A DNA stretch of 64,000 bases from positions 1 to 64,000 of the forward strand of contig CAKPZJ010000003.1 in assembly GCA_934204655.1 (NCBI GenBank), read 5' to 3'. Of this stretch, positions 17,110 to 25,505 are shown piece by piece. Position numbers and translations under genes: made by a program. The stretch is from an uncultured Prevotella sp. (lineage in GTDB: Bacteria; Bacteroidota; Bacteroidia; Bacteroidales; Bacteroidaceae). The notes under the pieces were generated by a model. It was not told where the DNA came from, ran no database searches, and saw only the letters and a list, made by a program, of their open reading frames with translations. The first letter of the stretch is position 1. The number at the start of each line of letters is the position of its first letter.

Positions 17110-18756
17110 TTAAAATTTAAACTTATAGATAACGCCCCCGTAGTCGGGGATGTCTACGGGGATGGACCCATCGGGAGTCAGCGTGAACTCCTTGGCCACA
17201 CCCGTCAGCAACTCTGTGGCCGTAAAGGTACCCACAGGAATGTTCATAAAGTCAAAGGCGTGGGCCGGGATGGTCACCTCGCGGCATACGCTGAGATCCG
17301 AGAAGTTGACAACCACCAGAAGCATCTCCCTGCCGGCCTTGCGGAGAAAGGCAAACTGCTTCTCGGCAAAGTGGGTGTTCACGTACATCAGGTCGAACAT
17401 GGCACCATCGGTGACAGCCGTTTCGCGGCCCGCGATACGCATCACCTGACGGTAGGCAGCCATCAGCTGGCGTTCTTCCGGCGTCTTCTTTGCCAGGTCG
17501 AAGTAGCCATGGCGTATGCTGTCCACGCTCCAGTAGTCAAAGATAGACGTGCGGCCGTCCCAGCCACTGAAGCCCTCGCGGTCCATGCCCCTTTCGCCCA
17601 GTTCCTGACCGGCATAGAGCATGTAGGGATTGGTCTGCAGCAGACAGCACACCATGTGGGCCGGAAACGCCCGCCATGGATTAGCGGCAAAATAGTCGCT
17701 GGCTATGCGCTGCTCGTCATGGTTTTCCAGGAAATAGAGCATGTGGGTGCGTATATCGTCAGTGCGCTGCCACTGGGTGGTAATGTCCGAGGCCCAGCGA
17801 CGGCCCCAGATAATGTCGCGCATGCTGTCGTACATGCCCACCTTATCATATAGATAGTCAAAACCTGCGGCAATATAGGTGCGATAGAGGCCGGGATTGT
17901 ACACCTCGCCAACGAATATCACCGAGGGATGGGCGGCCCGTACGGCTGCCGTGGCGTAGGCCCAGAAGGGGGCCGGCACCATCTCGGCCATGTCGCAGCG
18001 AAATCCGTCAACCCCCTTGGCGGCCCAGAACAGCAGTATATCGCGCATCTGTACCCATGTATCGGGCACGGGGTCGAAGTGTTCCGACCGGCCGCCAGCA
18101 TCGCAGTAGTCTACGCCATAGTTCAACTTGATGGTCTCGTACCAGTCGTCGGGACCGGGGCGCTGGTCAAAGTGGTCGTTGCCCGTGGCACGGGCGGGGC
18201 GCTCCTGATAAGTCTGGTGGGGGGTGACGCGCGACAGGTCGAGCGCCTGCCCCCAACAGTAGTAGAAGTTGTTGTGAACCGAGAAGTTCATGCCCGTATC
18301 ATCGCCCTCGCCCAGGTCGCGCACGCCGGCAGGGCGGCAAATGGAGTGATACTCGCGGGCCACATGATTGGGTACAAAGTCCATGATAACCTTCATTCCG
18401 GCAGCATGGGTGCGGGCTATGAGCTGCTCCCACTCCTCCATGCGGTTGGCCACGTTTACCGCCAGGTCCGGGTCTACGTCATAGTAGTCCGTAATGGCGT
18501 ACGGCGAACCGGCGCGGCCTTTCACTATCTCCGCATGTTGGGCCGGTATGCCCTTGGCGGTATAGTCGGTCTGCGTGGCGTGGCGCACTACGCCCGTGCA
18601 CCATACATGCGTAACGCCCATGTCATGGATGCGGCGCAGAACGCGGGCATCTATGTCGGCCATCTTACCACAACCATTTTCGGCAACCGTACCCCACTCC
18701 TTGCGAGTGGTGTTGCGATTGCCGAAAATTCTGGTAAATATCTGGTAGATTATCAT
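17110..18756 (-). CDS. Alpha-amylase family glycosidase (GH13)
   Basis: This 548-residue GH13 enzyme has no signal peptide, so it is probably cytoplasmic. Conserved regions are all present: MDFVPNHV (region I), GVDGFRCDMAEMV with the nucleophile Asp (region II), VIFVGEV with the acid/base Glu (region III) and LENHDEQR with the transition-state Asp (region IV). The C-terminal beta domain follows (EMLLVVVNFSDLSVCREVTI). It acts on alpha-glucans or maltodextrins; exact specificity is not visible. It sits 7 bases after fabD and 4 before the AlaX-like gene, an odd operon. Confidence 0.93.
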   Translation of the reverse strand: MIIYQIFTRIFGNRNTTRKEWGTVAENGCGKMADIDARVLRRIHDMGVTHVWCTGVVRHATQTDYTAKGIPAQHAEIVKGRAGSPYAITDYYDVDPDLAVNVANRMEEWEQLIARTHAAGMKVIMDFVPNHVAREYHSICRPAGVRDLGEGDDTGMNFSVHNNFYYCWGQALDLSRVTPHQTYQERPARATGNDHFDQRPGPDDWYETIKLNYGVDYCDAGGRSEHFDPVPDTWVQMRDILLFWAAKGVDGFRCDMAEMVPAPFWAYATAAVRAAHPSVIFVGEVYNPGLYRTYIAAGFDYLYDKVGMYDSMRDIIWGRRWASDITTQWQRTDDIRTHMLYFLENHDEQRIASDYFAANPWRAFPAHMVCCLLQTNPYMLYAGQELGERGMDREGFSGWDGRTSIFDYWSVDSIRHGYFDLAKKTPEERQLMAAYRQVMRIAGRETAVTDGAMFDLMYVNTHFAEKQFAFLRKAGREMLLVVVNFSDLSVCREVTIPAHAFDFMNIPVGTFTATELLTGVAKEFTLTPDGSIPVDIPDYGGVIYKFKF

Positions 18757-18763
18757 TATAAGT

Positions 18764-19651
18764 CTATGCTATACCGTGGGCTGCCACGTTGCGGTCTATA
18801 CGACCTATCATGCCCTGCAGCGCCTTACCGGGACCACACTCAGTGAAGTCGTCAGCACCATCAGCAATCATGGCCTGTACACTGGCTGTCCAGCGCACCG
18901 AACTGGTAAGCTGGGCGATAAGGTTGGCCTTGATTTCATCGGGGTTGGTGTGTGGTTTAGCGTCTACGTTCTGATATACAGGGCACTTAGGCGTGCTGAA
19001 TGTAGTCTTCTCGATGGCTGCCTGTAGCTCGTCCTTGGCTGGTTGCATCAGCGGTGAGTGGAAAGCTCCACCTACTTTAAGGGGGAGGGCGCGCTTGGCA
19101 CCAGCAGCCTTCAACTTCTCGCAAGCGGTGTTGATGGCGTCTACATTACCCGATATAACCAGCTGGCCAGGGCAGTTATAGTTGGCCGGAACTACGATGT
19201 TGCCATCGGTAGACACCTCGCGGCAAACTTCCTCGACCTTCTCGTCGGGCAGGCCGATGATGGCGGCCATCGTGCCGGGGTTGGCCTCGCATGCCTTCTG
19301 CATGGCGTTGGCACGGGCAGCTACCAGCTTCAGTCCATCCTCAAAGCTCAGGGCGCCAGCGGCTACCAGGGCCGAAAATTCGCCTAACGAGTGACCGCCC
19401 ACCATGACGGGGGCAAACGCATCGCCTAAGCAGAGCGCCGAGATGACGCTGTGCAGGAACACGGCAGGCTGCGTTACGTTGGTCTGCTTGAGCTGCTCGT
19501 CGGTGCCAGCAAACATAATATCTGTAATCTTGAACCCGAGGATGGCATCAGCCTCGTCAAACATTTTTTTAGCCAATGGATTATTGTCGTACAGGTCCTT
19601 GCCCATTCCGACAAACTGCGACCCCTGTCCGGGGAATACAAATGCTTTCAT
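18764..19651 (-). CDS. fabD: Malonyl-CoA:ACP transacylase
   Basis: FabD transfers malonyl from CoA to acyl carrier protein, the first committed step in fatty acid synthesis. The 295-residue protein starts MKAFVFPGQGSQFVGMGKDL, and GHSLGEFSALVAAGAL holds the catalytic Ser near residue 92. GAFHSPLMQPA supplies the His near 200. Length and motif order are standard. It is the first gene of a four-gene minus-strand run with an own promoter at 19683-19690. Confidence 0.96.
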   Translation of the reverse strand: MKAFVFPGQGSQFVGMGKDLYDNNPLAKKMFDEADAILGFKITDIMFAGTDEQLKQTNVTQPAVFLHSVISALCLGDAFAPVMVGGHSLGEFSALVAAGALSFEDGLKLVAARANAMQKACEANPGTMAAIIGLPDEKVEEVCREVSTDGNIVVPANYNCPGQLVISGNVDAINTACEKLKAAGAKRALPLKVGGAFHSPLMQPAKDELQAAIEKTTFSTPKCPVYQNVDAKPHTNPDEIKANLIAQLTSSVRWTASVQAMIADGADDFTECGPGKALQGMIGRIDRNVAAHGIA

Positions 19652-19682
19652 TACTAATTATCTTTACGTTTATAAATCAATG

Positions 19683-19690
19683 CAAATTTA
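19683..19690 (-). promoter_or_regulatory. -7 element for fabD
   Basis: The minus strand reads TAAATTTG, 31 bases upstream of the fabD ATG. Confidence 0.6.
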
Positions 19691-19910
19691 GTCAATTTAT
19701 ATGAATTAAACGCCTAATGACGGCAAAAAAACAAGAAAAACATCTGCGGTTACGCACCCTTATGGTAGCAGGATAAGCCGCAATCATCACCTTGCCATGC
19801 CATACCACCACCCCATTTACCGCAACCAGCGCTTTTTACTTTTTTATCTTTCTACTTTTTTACCTTTACATCAGTTACACATTATATAATATTACGCGCG
19901 CGCACACGAA

Positions 19911-19931
19911 CCTATATAATATATATAAAGG
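19911..19931. repeat. AT-rich intergenic palindrome (CC...GG)
   Basis: CC, then TATATAATATATATAAA, then GG; one of the junction AT motifs, immediately beside the rplI terminator. Confidence 0.45.
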
Positions 19932-19932
19932 A

Positions 19933-19966
19933 AAATCCCAGCCGTATGTACATACTGCTGGGATTT
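19933..19966 (-). terminator. Intrinsic terminator of the rpsF-rpsR-rplI operon
   Basis: AAATCCCAGC (19933-19942) pairs with GCTGGGATTT (19957-19966). An inner GTATGTACATAC is itself palindromic. On the minus strand the stem is followed by TCCTTTATATAT. Confidence 0.8.
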
Positions 19967-19992
19967 ATTGTGATCTGCTTTACAGAGCAATC

Positions 19993-20523
19993 TTATTCTG
20001 CTGCGGGAGCCTCGGTCTCCTCTACAGGAGCCTCAGCCTTGGGAGCCTCTTCTGCGGGAGCCTCGGCGGGCTCAGCAGGAGCGTTCTCGGCTACTACCTT
20101 TACAGGCACCTTAACCTCAACCTCCTTGTGGAAGTGAACGGTAGCCTCGTAGTCGCCAACCTTCTTGGCATCGTGCATAGTGATAATCTTGCGGTCGATG
20201 TCGAAGCCCTTCTTAGCGAGCTCCTCAGCTACGGTAGCTGCGTTAACCGAACCATAAGTCACACCAGTAGCCGACACCTTAGCAGTGATAACCAGGGCTA
20301 CATCCTTGAGAGCCTCGGCCTTCTTCTCAGCCTCAGCCTTGAGGGCAGCCAGCTTGTGGGCCTGCTGCTTCAGGTTCTCGGCAAGCACCTTCTTGGCACT
20401 GGCAGATGCGATAACGCCCTTACCAGTCGGGATGAGGTAGTTGCGGCCGTAGCCGTTCTTCACGGTTACTATATCGTTCTTGTATCCAAGTCCGATAATA
20501 TCTTCTTTCAAAATAATCTCCAT
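19993..20523 (-). CDS. rplI: 50S ribosomal protein bL9 with extended acidic tail
   Basis: The start MEIILKEDIIGLGYKNDIV followed by KNGYGRNYLIPTGKG is the L9 N-domain, which binds 23S rRNA. A long connecting helix and a C-domain follow. At 176 residues it is about 28 longer than usual: the last 30 residues are Ala/Pro/Glu repeats (PAEEAPKAEAPVEETEAPAAE is the pattern, in part). The start has a Shine-Dalgarno (GGAGGA) 6 bases before the ATG. It is 14 bases after rpsR. Confidence 0.97.
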   Translation of the reverse strand: MEIILKEDIIGLGYKNDIVTVKNGYGRNYLIPTGKGVIASASAKKVLAENLKQQAHKLAALKAEAEKKAEALKDVALVITAKVSATGVTYGSVNAATVAEELAKKGFDIDRKIITMHDAKKVGDYEATVHFHKEVEVKVPVKVVAENAPAEPAEAPAEEAPKAEAPVEETEAPAAE

Positions 20524-20537
20524 TACGCTTCCTCCGT

Positions 20538-20810
20538 TTATTTCATCAAGTCAGTTACATAAGGAAGTAGAGCTATCTGGCGAGCACGCTTTACAGCCTG
20601 GGCGACACGACGCTGATACTTCAGAGAAGTTCCAGTGATACGGCGAGGGAGAATCTTACCCTGCTCGTTAAGGAATTTCTTCAGGAACTCAGGATCCTTG
20701 TAGTCGATGTACTTAATACCACTCTTCTTGAAGCGGCAGTACTTTTTCTTCTTGACATCGATAGAAGGAGCGGTCAAGTAACGAACTTCTGAATTATTCT
20801 GCTCTGCCAT
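20538..20810 (-). CDS. rpsR: 30S ribosomal protein bS18
   Basis: This 90-residue protein has the S18 core [19 protein letters not shown] and [20 protein letters not shown]. It binds S6 on the platform of the 30S subunit. Its Shine-Dalgarno (AGGAGG) lies within the last codons of rpsF, 7 bases upstream of its ATG; the two genes are 2 bases apart, so translation is probably coupled, suiting two proteins that form a heterodimer. Confidence 0.97.
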   Translation of the reverse strand: MAEQNNSEVRYLTAPSIDVKKKKYCRFKKSGIKYIDYKDPEFLKKFLNEQGKILPRRITGTSLKYQRRVAQAVKRARQIALLPYVTDLMK

Positions 20811-20812
20811 GA

Positions 20813-21157
20813 TTAAGCCTCCTCTTTTTTACCAAGTTTTGCACGACGCTTCTCGGCGTACTGGGCAGCATACTTGTCAAGTTTAACGGTCATGTAACGG
20901 ATCACTTTCTCGTCGCGGCGATAGCCTGTCTCGAGTGTGTTAACGATAGTTGGCTCAGCCTTGAACTCCAGCAGGCAGTAGAAGCCTGTTGATTTCTTCT
21001 GAATAGCATAAGCCATCTTCTTCAGTCCCCAAGCCTCTTCATTCACGATTTCTGCGCCGTTGTCGGTGAGCAGCTTCTTGAACTTAGCGACCGTTTCCTT
21101 CATCTGTTCATCAGACAAAACGGGAGTCAAAATGAAAACGGTTTCGTATTGATTCAT
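20813..21157 (-). CDS. rpsF: 30S ribosomal protein bS6
   Basis: This 114-residue protein starts [20 protein letters not shown], the typical S6 N-terminus, and continues through [19 protein letters not shown] and [13 protein letters not shown]. It ends with a Lys/Arg/Glu tail. It is the first gene of the S6-S18-L9 operon, with a strong promoter at 21239-21270 and a leader of roughly 75 bases that may carry an autoregulatory structure (see findings). Confidence 0.97.
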   Translation of the reverse strand: MNQYETVFILTPVLSDEQMKETVAKFKKLLTDNGAEIVNEEAWGLKKMAYAIQKKSTGFYCLLEFKAEPTIVNTLETGYRRDEKVIRYMTVKLDKYAAQYAEKRRAKLGKKEEA

Positions 21158-21238
21158 CTGTTTGTAAAATTATGATAATTATTAAATAACTTGCATCCAT
21201 GGCGGCCGGACCAAAGCCCACTGCCACAAAATGCGGTG

Positions 21239-21270
21239 CAAAGGTACTGTTTTTTTTGCTGTCTGCCAAA
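21239..21270 (-). promoter_or_regulatory. Promoter of the rpsF-rpsR-rplI operon
   Basis: The minus strand reads TTTG (21270-21267), 20 bases, then TACCTTTG (21246-21239), an exact match to the Bacteroidetes consensus. The start of transcription should be near 21232, giving a leader of about 75 bases. Confidence 0.88.
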
Positions 21271-21372
21271 CTTTTCCGAGTATTTATTTGCCCGCTGCCC
21301 CAGTTTTTTACATTCGCAGATGCCAGTACGCCGTTGGCTGGGGCCCTGATAATGGATAGGCTGACGGCCGCG

Positions 21373-21464
21373 GGCTCCGTCCGAAGACTTGGAATGTACA
21401 TACGAGAGCCTGAAATGTGCGTCCGAAACTTTCGGATATACATTCACGGACACCAAATAGAGCC
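21373..21464. repeat. 92-bp palindromic intergenic element, copy A (one arm decayed)
   Basis: The left arm GGCTCCGTCCGAAGACTT is identical to copy C. Inside are GGAATGTACAT and GGATATACATTC as in the other copies. The right arm is decayed but still ends GAGCC. Same length class as copies at 37811 and 50383. Confidence 0.8.
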
Positions 21465-21683
21465 TGGGGCGGCCGCGGAGGAAACGCGGGGCATGGGAAC
21501 CGCAAGCCGAAAGTATCGGGGTGAGAACCGAAGATGGGGGCCAAAAGCCCAAAGCACCAGGCCGATAACTAAAAAGGCCCGGCCAGACAGCCATTGGGAT
21601 GATGGGCATCGGCAATGGCCACGCGGCCGGGGCACTTACTACATATAAGAGAGAGATGTGATGCGGCTAACGGCGCAGGAGCA

Positions 21684-22607
21684 TCAGAGGCTGAGCAGTT
21701 CCTTAGCGCTCATAAAGAGGGTCTCGGTAACCTGGTCGCCGCCCATGTCCTGGGCAGCCTTGATAAGGCGCATGGCCGCACGGCGGTCTCTGACACCGAG
21801 CATGGTGCGGCCATAAAGATTGCAGACGCTTACCAGGCGGTTGGCGAGCACCAAGCGGTAACGGCCGTACTCCTCGCGCGCCTTGCTGCTGGTAGCTGCG
21901 CCATAATCGCCACTGATATTGGTATAGGCCGAGCATATCTTGGATATTTCAGCGAGCACCTCGGCCGAGTTCTTGGGTACATTTTTCTTTTTAAGGGCCC
22001 CAAGGTTGTAGTAGCGCATGGTGCCGTTGCTGTCCACGGCCAACGAGTCGTCGCCTGTAGACACCACGATACGCGTCTCACGAGCACTCTTAGCCTTGCG
22101 CTGCACCACGGGGTCCAAGCCATAGAACTTGCAGACAACGCCCTCGATGCCCTTACCCTTGGATTCCCACCAAGTAAGGGTGTACACGTAGCGGCAGGTA
22201 GCGTCAGAGGGGTCGCGCAGATAGACGACGGCATAGTTGCGGTCCTTATACATGCCGATATAGTATGTCTGGCTGTTGTCCTCACCATATCCTATACCCT
22301 GAGAGTCGCCCTCGGTACCAGCGGTACGGAAGATGCTACGGTAGGCGTTGGCCACATTGGGGCGCATTACGCGGTCGCGGTAGTTGGTGATGAGCTTGAG
22401 GTCGGTGCGGGGCACCTGAAACTGGTACTGGGTGAACGAGCCCTTGCCGTAGGTCTCGATATTGCTACCCGTTATGGCCCCAGCGTCAACAAGCCGCTTT
22501 ACGAGTTCGTTAAAACCCACATCCATGGGTGTGTCTTTGGCCTGAACGGCAGTAAAGGTCAGGCTGGCCATCAAGGCGATAAAAAAGGTTCTGATAGACT
22601 GTTTCAT
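21684..22607 (-). CDS. Exported hypothetical protein in an ECF sigma operon
   Basis: The frame opens at 22622, but the ATG at 22607 has a Shine-Dalgarno (GGAGGA) 8 bases upstream, and that SD would lie inside the longer version, so I use 22607 (307 residues). A signal peptide is visible (SIRTFFIALMASLTFTAVQA). The mature protein has alternating Tyr/Arg-rich strands (YYIGMYKDRNYAVVYL) and a C-terminal helical part. I do not recognise the family. It follows sigma and anti-sigma genes and is likely a target or effector of that module. Confidence 0.78.
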   Translation of the reverse strand: MKQSIRTFFIALMASLTFTAVQAKDTPMDVGFNELVKRLVDAGAITGSNIETYGKGSFTQYQFQVPRTDLKLITNYRDRVMRPNVANAYRSIFRTAGTEGDSQGIGYGEDNSQTYYIGMYKDRNYAVVYLRDPSDATCRYVYTLTWWESKGKGIEGVVCKFYGLDPVVQRKAKSARETRIVVSTGDDSLAVDSNGTMRYYNLGALKKKNVPKNSAEVLAEISKICSAYTNISGDYGAATSSKAREEYGRYRLVLANRLVSVCNLYGRTMLGVRDRRAAMRLIKAAQDMGGDQVTETLFMSAKELLSL

Positions 22608-22647
22608 TGTGTATTCCTCCATTATTTTATCTGATTATTATTCTTAT

Positions 22648-23325
22648 TTAGTAAACTTCCTCCTCGGCCAAGGCCATGGCGTTACCCAGGGCCACCTCGC
22701 CGAGCAGGGTGCCCACAGCCAGGGCCCGCTCATACAGTTCGTCGTCAGCACGCTGAGCCTCGGTCACCTGCTGGGCGATGTGGGCGCTGAGGGCCTGGGT
22801 CAGCGAGTCTACATCGGGCAGGGCCACCGACTGGGCCATCAGCGGACGAGGCGGGGCGGGCTGATACTTGTACTTATGATAGGCGGGCTTAGGGCGATGC
22901 TTATCAGCGGTCGTGCTGTCGGACGACACTGGCTGGGCCACGCCCTCTACCCCACCAGGCACCGTATCGGCCAGCTGGGGTGTGGGGGCGGCAATGTCCT
23001 GGGCCACCTCGGCCGTGGGGGCTGTGGGCCACAGGGCCATAACCAGGGCCGCAGCCACACAGGCGGCAGCCAACGTGCCTACCCACCGGCCGACCGTCCA
23101 CCGCCGAGACACGGGGCGGAGTGCGGGGCCACCGTCCTGGACACCAGCGCCGTCGAGCGGCATGCCCTGGGCAAAGTAGGCGAACATCTGGCGATAGTCT
23201 TCCATATCGGCAGGCACCTGGGGATGGCTGGCAAACCACTGGGCTATCTGCCGTTCCTCGTCGACCGTGGTCGTGCCGTCCATAAAGCGCTCTATGAGCT
23301 GTCTGATATATGTTTCGCTGTACAT
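22648..23325 (-). CDS. Putative anti-sigma factor, single membrane span
   Basis: This 225-residue protein has an N-terminal cytoplasmic part with the short anti-sigma-like pattern IRQLIERFMDGTTTVDEER and QIAQWFASHP, a transmembrane segment about residues 87-103 (LAAACVAAALVMALWP), and a Pro/Thr-rich periplasmic part ending in an acidic helix. It lies 19 bases after the ECF sigma gene. This order and topology fit a membrane anti-sigma factor; no zinc HxxxCxxC motif is seen, so it is not of the ZAS type. Confidence 0.75.
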   Translation of the reverse strand: MYSETYIRQLIERFMDGTTTVDEERQIAQWFASHPQVPADMEDYRQMFAYFAQGMPLDGAGVQDGGPALRPVSRRWTVGRWVGTLAAACVAAALVMALWPTAPTAEVAQDIAAPTPQLADTVPGGVEGVAQPVSSDSTTADKHRPKPAYHKYKYQPAPPRPLMAQSVALPDVDSLTQALSAHIAQQVTEAQRADDELYERALAVGTLLGEVALGNAMALAEEEVY

Positions 23326-23344
23326 AGTCTATACCTTATTATAT

Positions 23345-23851
23345 TTATATATGTCTGTTACGTCGTCTAATCTGTTCAAGCAACTTGTGGCGGGCCCTTG
23401 ACAGGAGTGTGGCCACCGATGCGGTGGGTATGGCCAGTATGGTGGCTATCTCACCGTTGGTCTTGCCCTCTACCTGGCGTAGGTGTAGCACTTGATACTG
23501 CAACGGGGGCAGCGCATTGAGCCTACGCTGCAGCCAGGCGTCGGCCTCGGTGGTCTCTAAGGCCCTGTCGGTAGCAGTGGCCGCCTCTAAGTGTATGCCC
23601 TGGGGCATGGCATCGAGACTCACGGTGGCCTGGGCGCGCAGCCCGTCGCAAGCCCGGTGGCGCGCCACGATGATGGCCAAGGCCCGGGCGTGCTCGGCCG
23701 AGTTAAGGCTATCGCGGAGGGTCCACAGACGCATCATGGTGTCCTGGGCCACATCCTCGGCCTTGGCCACGACCAGCCCGCGGGTCTGCGCCGCGTGCAG
23801 AGCGGCGCTGCTCAGGCTTGGGGCTATCTCTGTAAACTCTTTATCGGTCAT
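23345..23851 (-). CDS. ECF-family RNA polymerase sigma factor (module 1)
   Basis: This 168-residue sigma-70-like protein has region 2 with EDVAQDTMMRLWTLRDSL (the core-binding helix) and region 4 with LNALPPLQYQVLHLRQVEGK and the helix-turn-helix TNGEIATILAIPTASVATLL. Region 3 is absent, as in ECF factors. It heads a run of sigma, anti-sigma and exported protein. No TAnnTTTG element is obvious just upstream, so transcription may be autoregulated. Confidence 0.92.
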   Translation of the reverse strand: MTDKEFTEIAPSLSSAALHAAQTRGLVVAKAEDVAQDTMMRLWTLRDSLNSAEHARALAIIVARHRACDGLRAQATVSLDAMPQGIHLEAATATDRALETTEADAWLQRRLNALPPLQYQVLHLRQVEGKTNGEIATILAIPTASVATLLSRARHKLLEQIRRRNRHI

Positions 23852-23972
23852 GCGTAGGGTTGCTTGTTATCTTATAAACGTAAATAGGGGCATTTTATCA
23901 ACGAGTTTAACACTCATTAACCACTCCGGGGCGTTTTTAGACGATTTTTGCCGTTTTCCAGGCGATTTGCAC

Positions 23973-23980
23973 TAACTTTG
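23973..23980 (+). promoter_or_regulatory. -7 element for the M64 peptidase operon
   Basis: TAACTTTG fits TAnnTTTG; a TTTG lies 22 bases upstream (23947-23950). The start codon at 24062 is 81 bases downstream. Confidence 0.65.
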
Positions 23981-24061
23981 TAAAAGTTAGGCGGCACCTC
24001 GGCAATATGAACAAGTTCATAATGACCGGCCGCCCACACCCCGCTACAACCACAAGAAGAT

Positions 24062-24253
24062 ATGAAGAAGATAAACTATAAACCCATGCTGGCTGCGGCA
24101 CCCTACGTGATGGGCGCGGGCATGGCCTGTTTTGTGGCGGCCTATGTTATAGGCAACCCGTGGATCAAGGACACGCTGCTCATAGCAGGACTGGTGGCGG
24201 TGATACTCAGCACGGTACTCTACGCTGCCACATGGAAGAACGAAAAAAGATAA
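24062..24253 (+). CDS. Small two-span membrane protein
   Basis: This 63-residue protein has two hydrophobic helices, about residues 9-29 and 37-57, separated by the short loop GNPWIKDT, with Lys at both ends. I do not recognise the family. It starts 81 bases after a good promoter and ends 10 bases before the M64 peptidase gene, so it is probably the first gene of that operon. A 24-codon frame (24007-24081) overlaps its start. Confidence 0.65.
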   Translation: MKKINYKPMLAAAPYVMGAGMACFVAAYVIGNPWIKDTLLIAGLVAVILSTVLYAATWKNEKR

Positions 24254-24263
24254 AAACACTACG

Positions 24264-25505
24264 ATGATGAGAAGAAAGATAGTACTAATACTCGCCCTGA
24301 GCATCAGTATGATGGCCGCGGCACAAGACTTTGGCACCTACTTTACCGACCGCACGCTGCGGCTCGACTATACCTTTGCCGGCAACGCGGCCCACCAGCT
24401 GATAGCCCTGGACCAGGCCAGCGTGAGCCCCCGCTGGTGTGGCAAGAGAACCAGGCTGGCCGAGCTGCCCATGGAGGGCAACGGGCAGATAACCGTGCGC
24501 GACCATCGGAGCCGCCGCACGCTGTACCGCAACTCGTTCTCGACACTCTTCCAGGAGTGGCTCACCTACCCCGAGGCGCGGGGCGAAGAGCGGTCGTTTG
24601 AGAATGTGTTCTTAGTGCCCATGCCCCGCGACACGGTGGACATAACCGTGGACCTGCGCAACAACCGCCGTGAGGTGATAGCCACCTATACCCACATGCT
24701 GGTACCCACTGACATACTGATACGCCACACAGGCGCCCACCCCACGCCCTATACGACACTGGCCCAGGCCAAGGACACCGCGCGGTGCATACACATAGCC
24801 TTTGTGGCCGAGGGCTACCGCAAGGAGGAGATGGGCACCTTCGTACGCGATGCCCGCACGGCCATGGAGGCCATCTTCGCCCACGAGCCGTTTAAGAGCC
24901 GCCGCGGGCAGTTCAACATCATCGCCGTAAAGAGCCCCTCGGCCGACAGCGGCACCAGCATCCCATCTAAGGGGATATGGAAGCGCACGGCCCTGAGCAG
25001 CCATTTTGACACTTTCTACAGCGAGCGCTATCTTACTACGCTGCACCTGAAAGCCCTGCACGACTGGCTGGCCGGTACTCCGTACGAGCACATCATCGTG
25101 CTGGTCAACACGCCCCACTATGGCGGCGGGGGCATCCTCAACTCGTACAACCTGGCCATGGCCCACCATCCGCAGTTTCGCCCCGTGGTGGTACACGAGT
25201 TTGGCCACAGCTTTGCCGGTCTGGGCGATGAGTACGCCTACGACTTCGAGCAACTGCCCATGTACCCACACGACATAGAGCCATGGGAAGCTAACCTGAC
25301 GACCAAGGTAGACTTTCACCATAAATGGGAGAACCTGATAGGGCACGACCCAAAGGCCGGTTTCTACGAAGGAGCGGGCTACAGCCTGAAGGGAGTGTAC
25401 CGCGCCTATCCAGACTGCCGTATGCGTACCAATGAGAACCCCGAATTTTGCCCGGCTTGCCAGCAGGCCATCAGCCGGGTCATCGACTTCTATACCGCCC
25501 CATGA
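24264..25505 (+). CDS. Secreted M64-family metallopeptidase (IgA-peptidase type)
   Basis: This 413-residue protein has a signal peptide (MMRRKIVLILALSISMMAAAQ). The N-terminal 160 residues form a beta domain. The catalytic part has IHIAFVAEGYRKEEM, GGGGILNSYNLAMAHHP, and HEFGHSFAGLGDEY with the zinc site at residues 311-315 (HExxH) plus a Glu/Asp further on; Cys-Pro-Ala-Cys near the end may form a disulfide. The family is named for an IgA peptidase from Clostridium, but target specificity of Bacteroidetes members is unknown. It overlaps the next gene by 4 bases (ATGA). Confidence 0.92.
   Translation: MMRRKIVLILALSISMMAAAQDFGTYFTDRTLRLDYTFAGNAAHQLIALDQASVSPRWCGKRTRLAELPMEGNGQITVRDHRSRRTLYRNSFSTLFQEWLTYPEARGEERSFENVFLVPMPRDTVDITVDLRNNRREVIATYTHMLVPTDILIRHTGAHPTPYTTLAQAKDTARCIHIAFVAEGYRKEEMGTFVRDARTAMEAIFAHEPFKSRRGQFNIIAVKSPSADSGTSIPSKGIWKRTALSSHFDTFYSERYLTTLHLKALHDWLAGTPYEHIIVLVNTPHYGGGGILNSYNLAMAHHPQFRPVVVHEFGHSFAGLGDEYAYDFEQLPMYPHDIEPWEANLTTKVDFHHKWENLIGHDPKAGFYEGAGYSLKGVYRAYPDCRMRTNENPEFCPACQQAISRVIDFYTAP

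Larger units (their letters stand above)
19652..19992. other. Gene-free region between fabD and rplI
   Basis: It holds the fabD -7 element (19683-19690), a T/C-rich tract (19832-19868), an AT palindrome (19911-19931) and the rplI terminator (19933-19966). No coding frame is credible. Confidence 0.6.
21158..21683. other. Gene-free region upstream of rpsF
   Basis: It holds the rpsF leader and promoter and repeat element A (21373-21464). Between 21465 and 21683 is GC-rich sequence with no clear gene; the open frames crossing it on both strands lack recognisable protein. Confidence 0.6.

Noticed and set aside
21199-21648. A plus-strand open frame over repeat element A, and similar frames over elements B and C
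   Set aside because: The shared peptide stretches in these frames come from the repeat DNA itself, not from a conserved protein.
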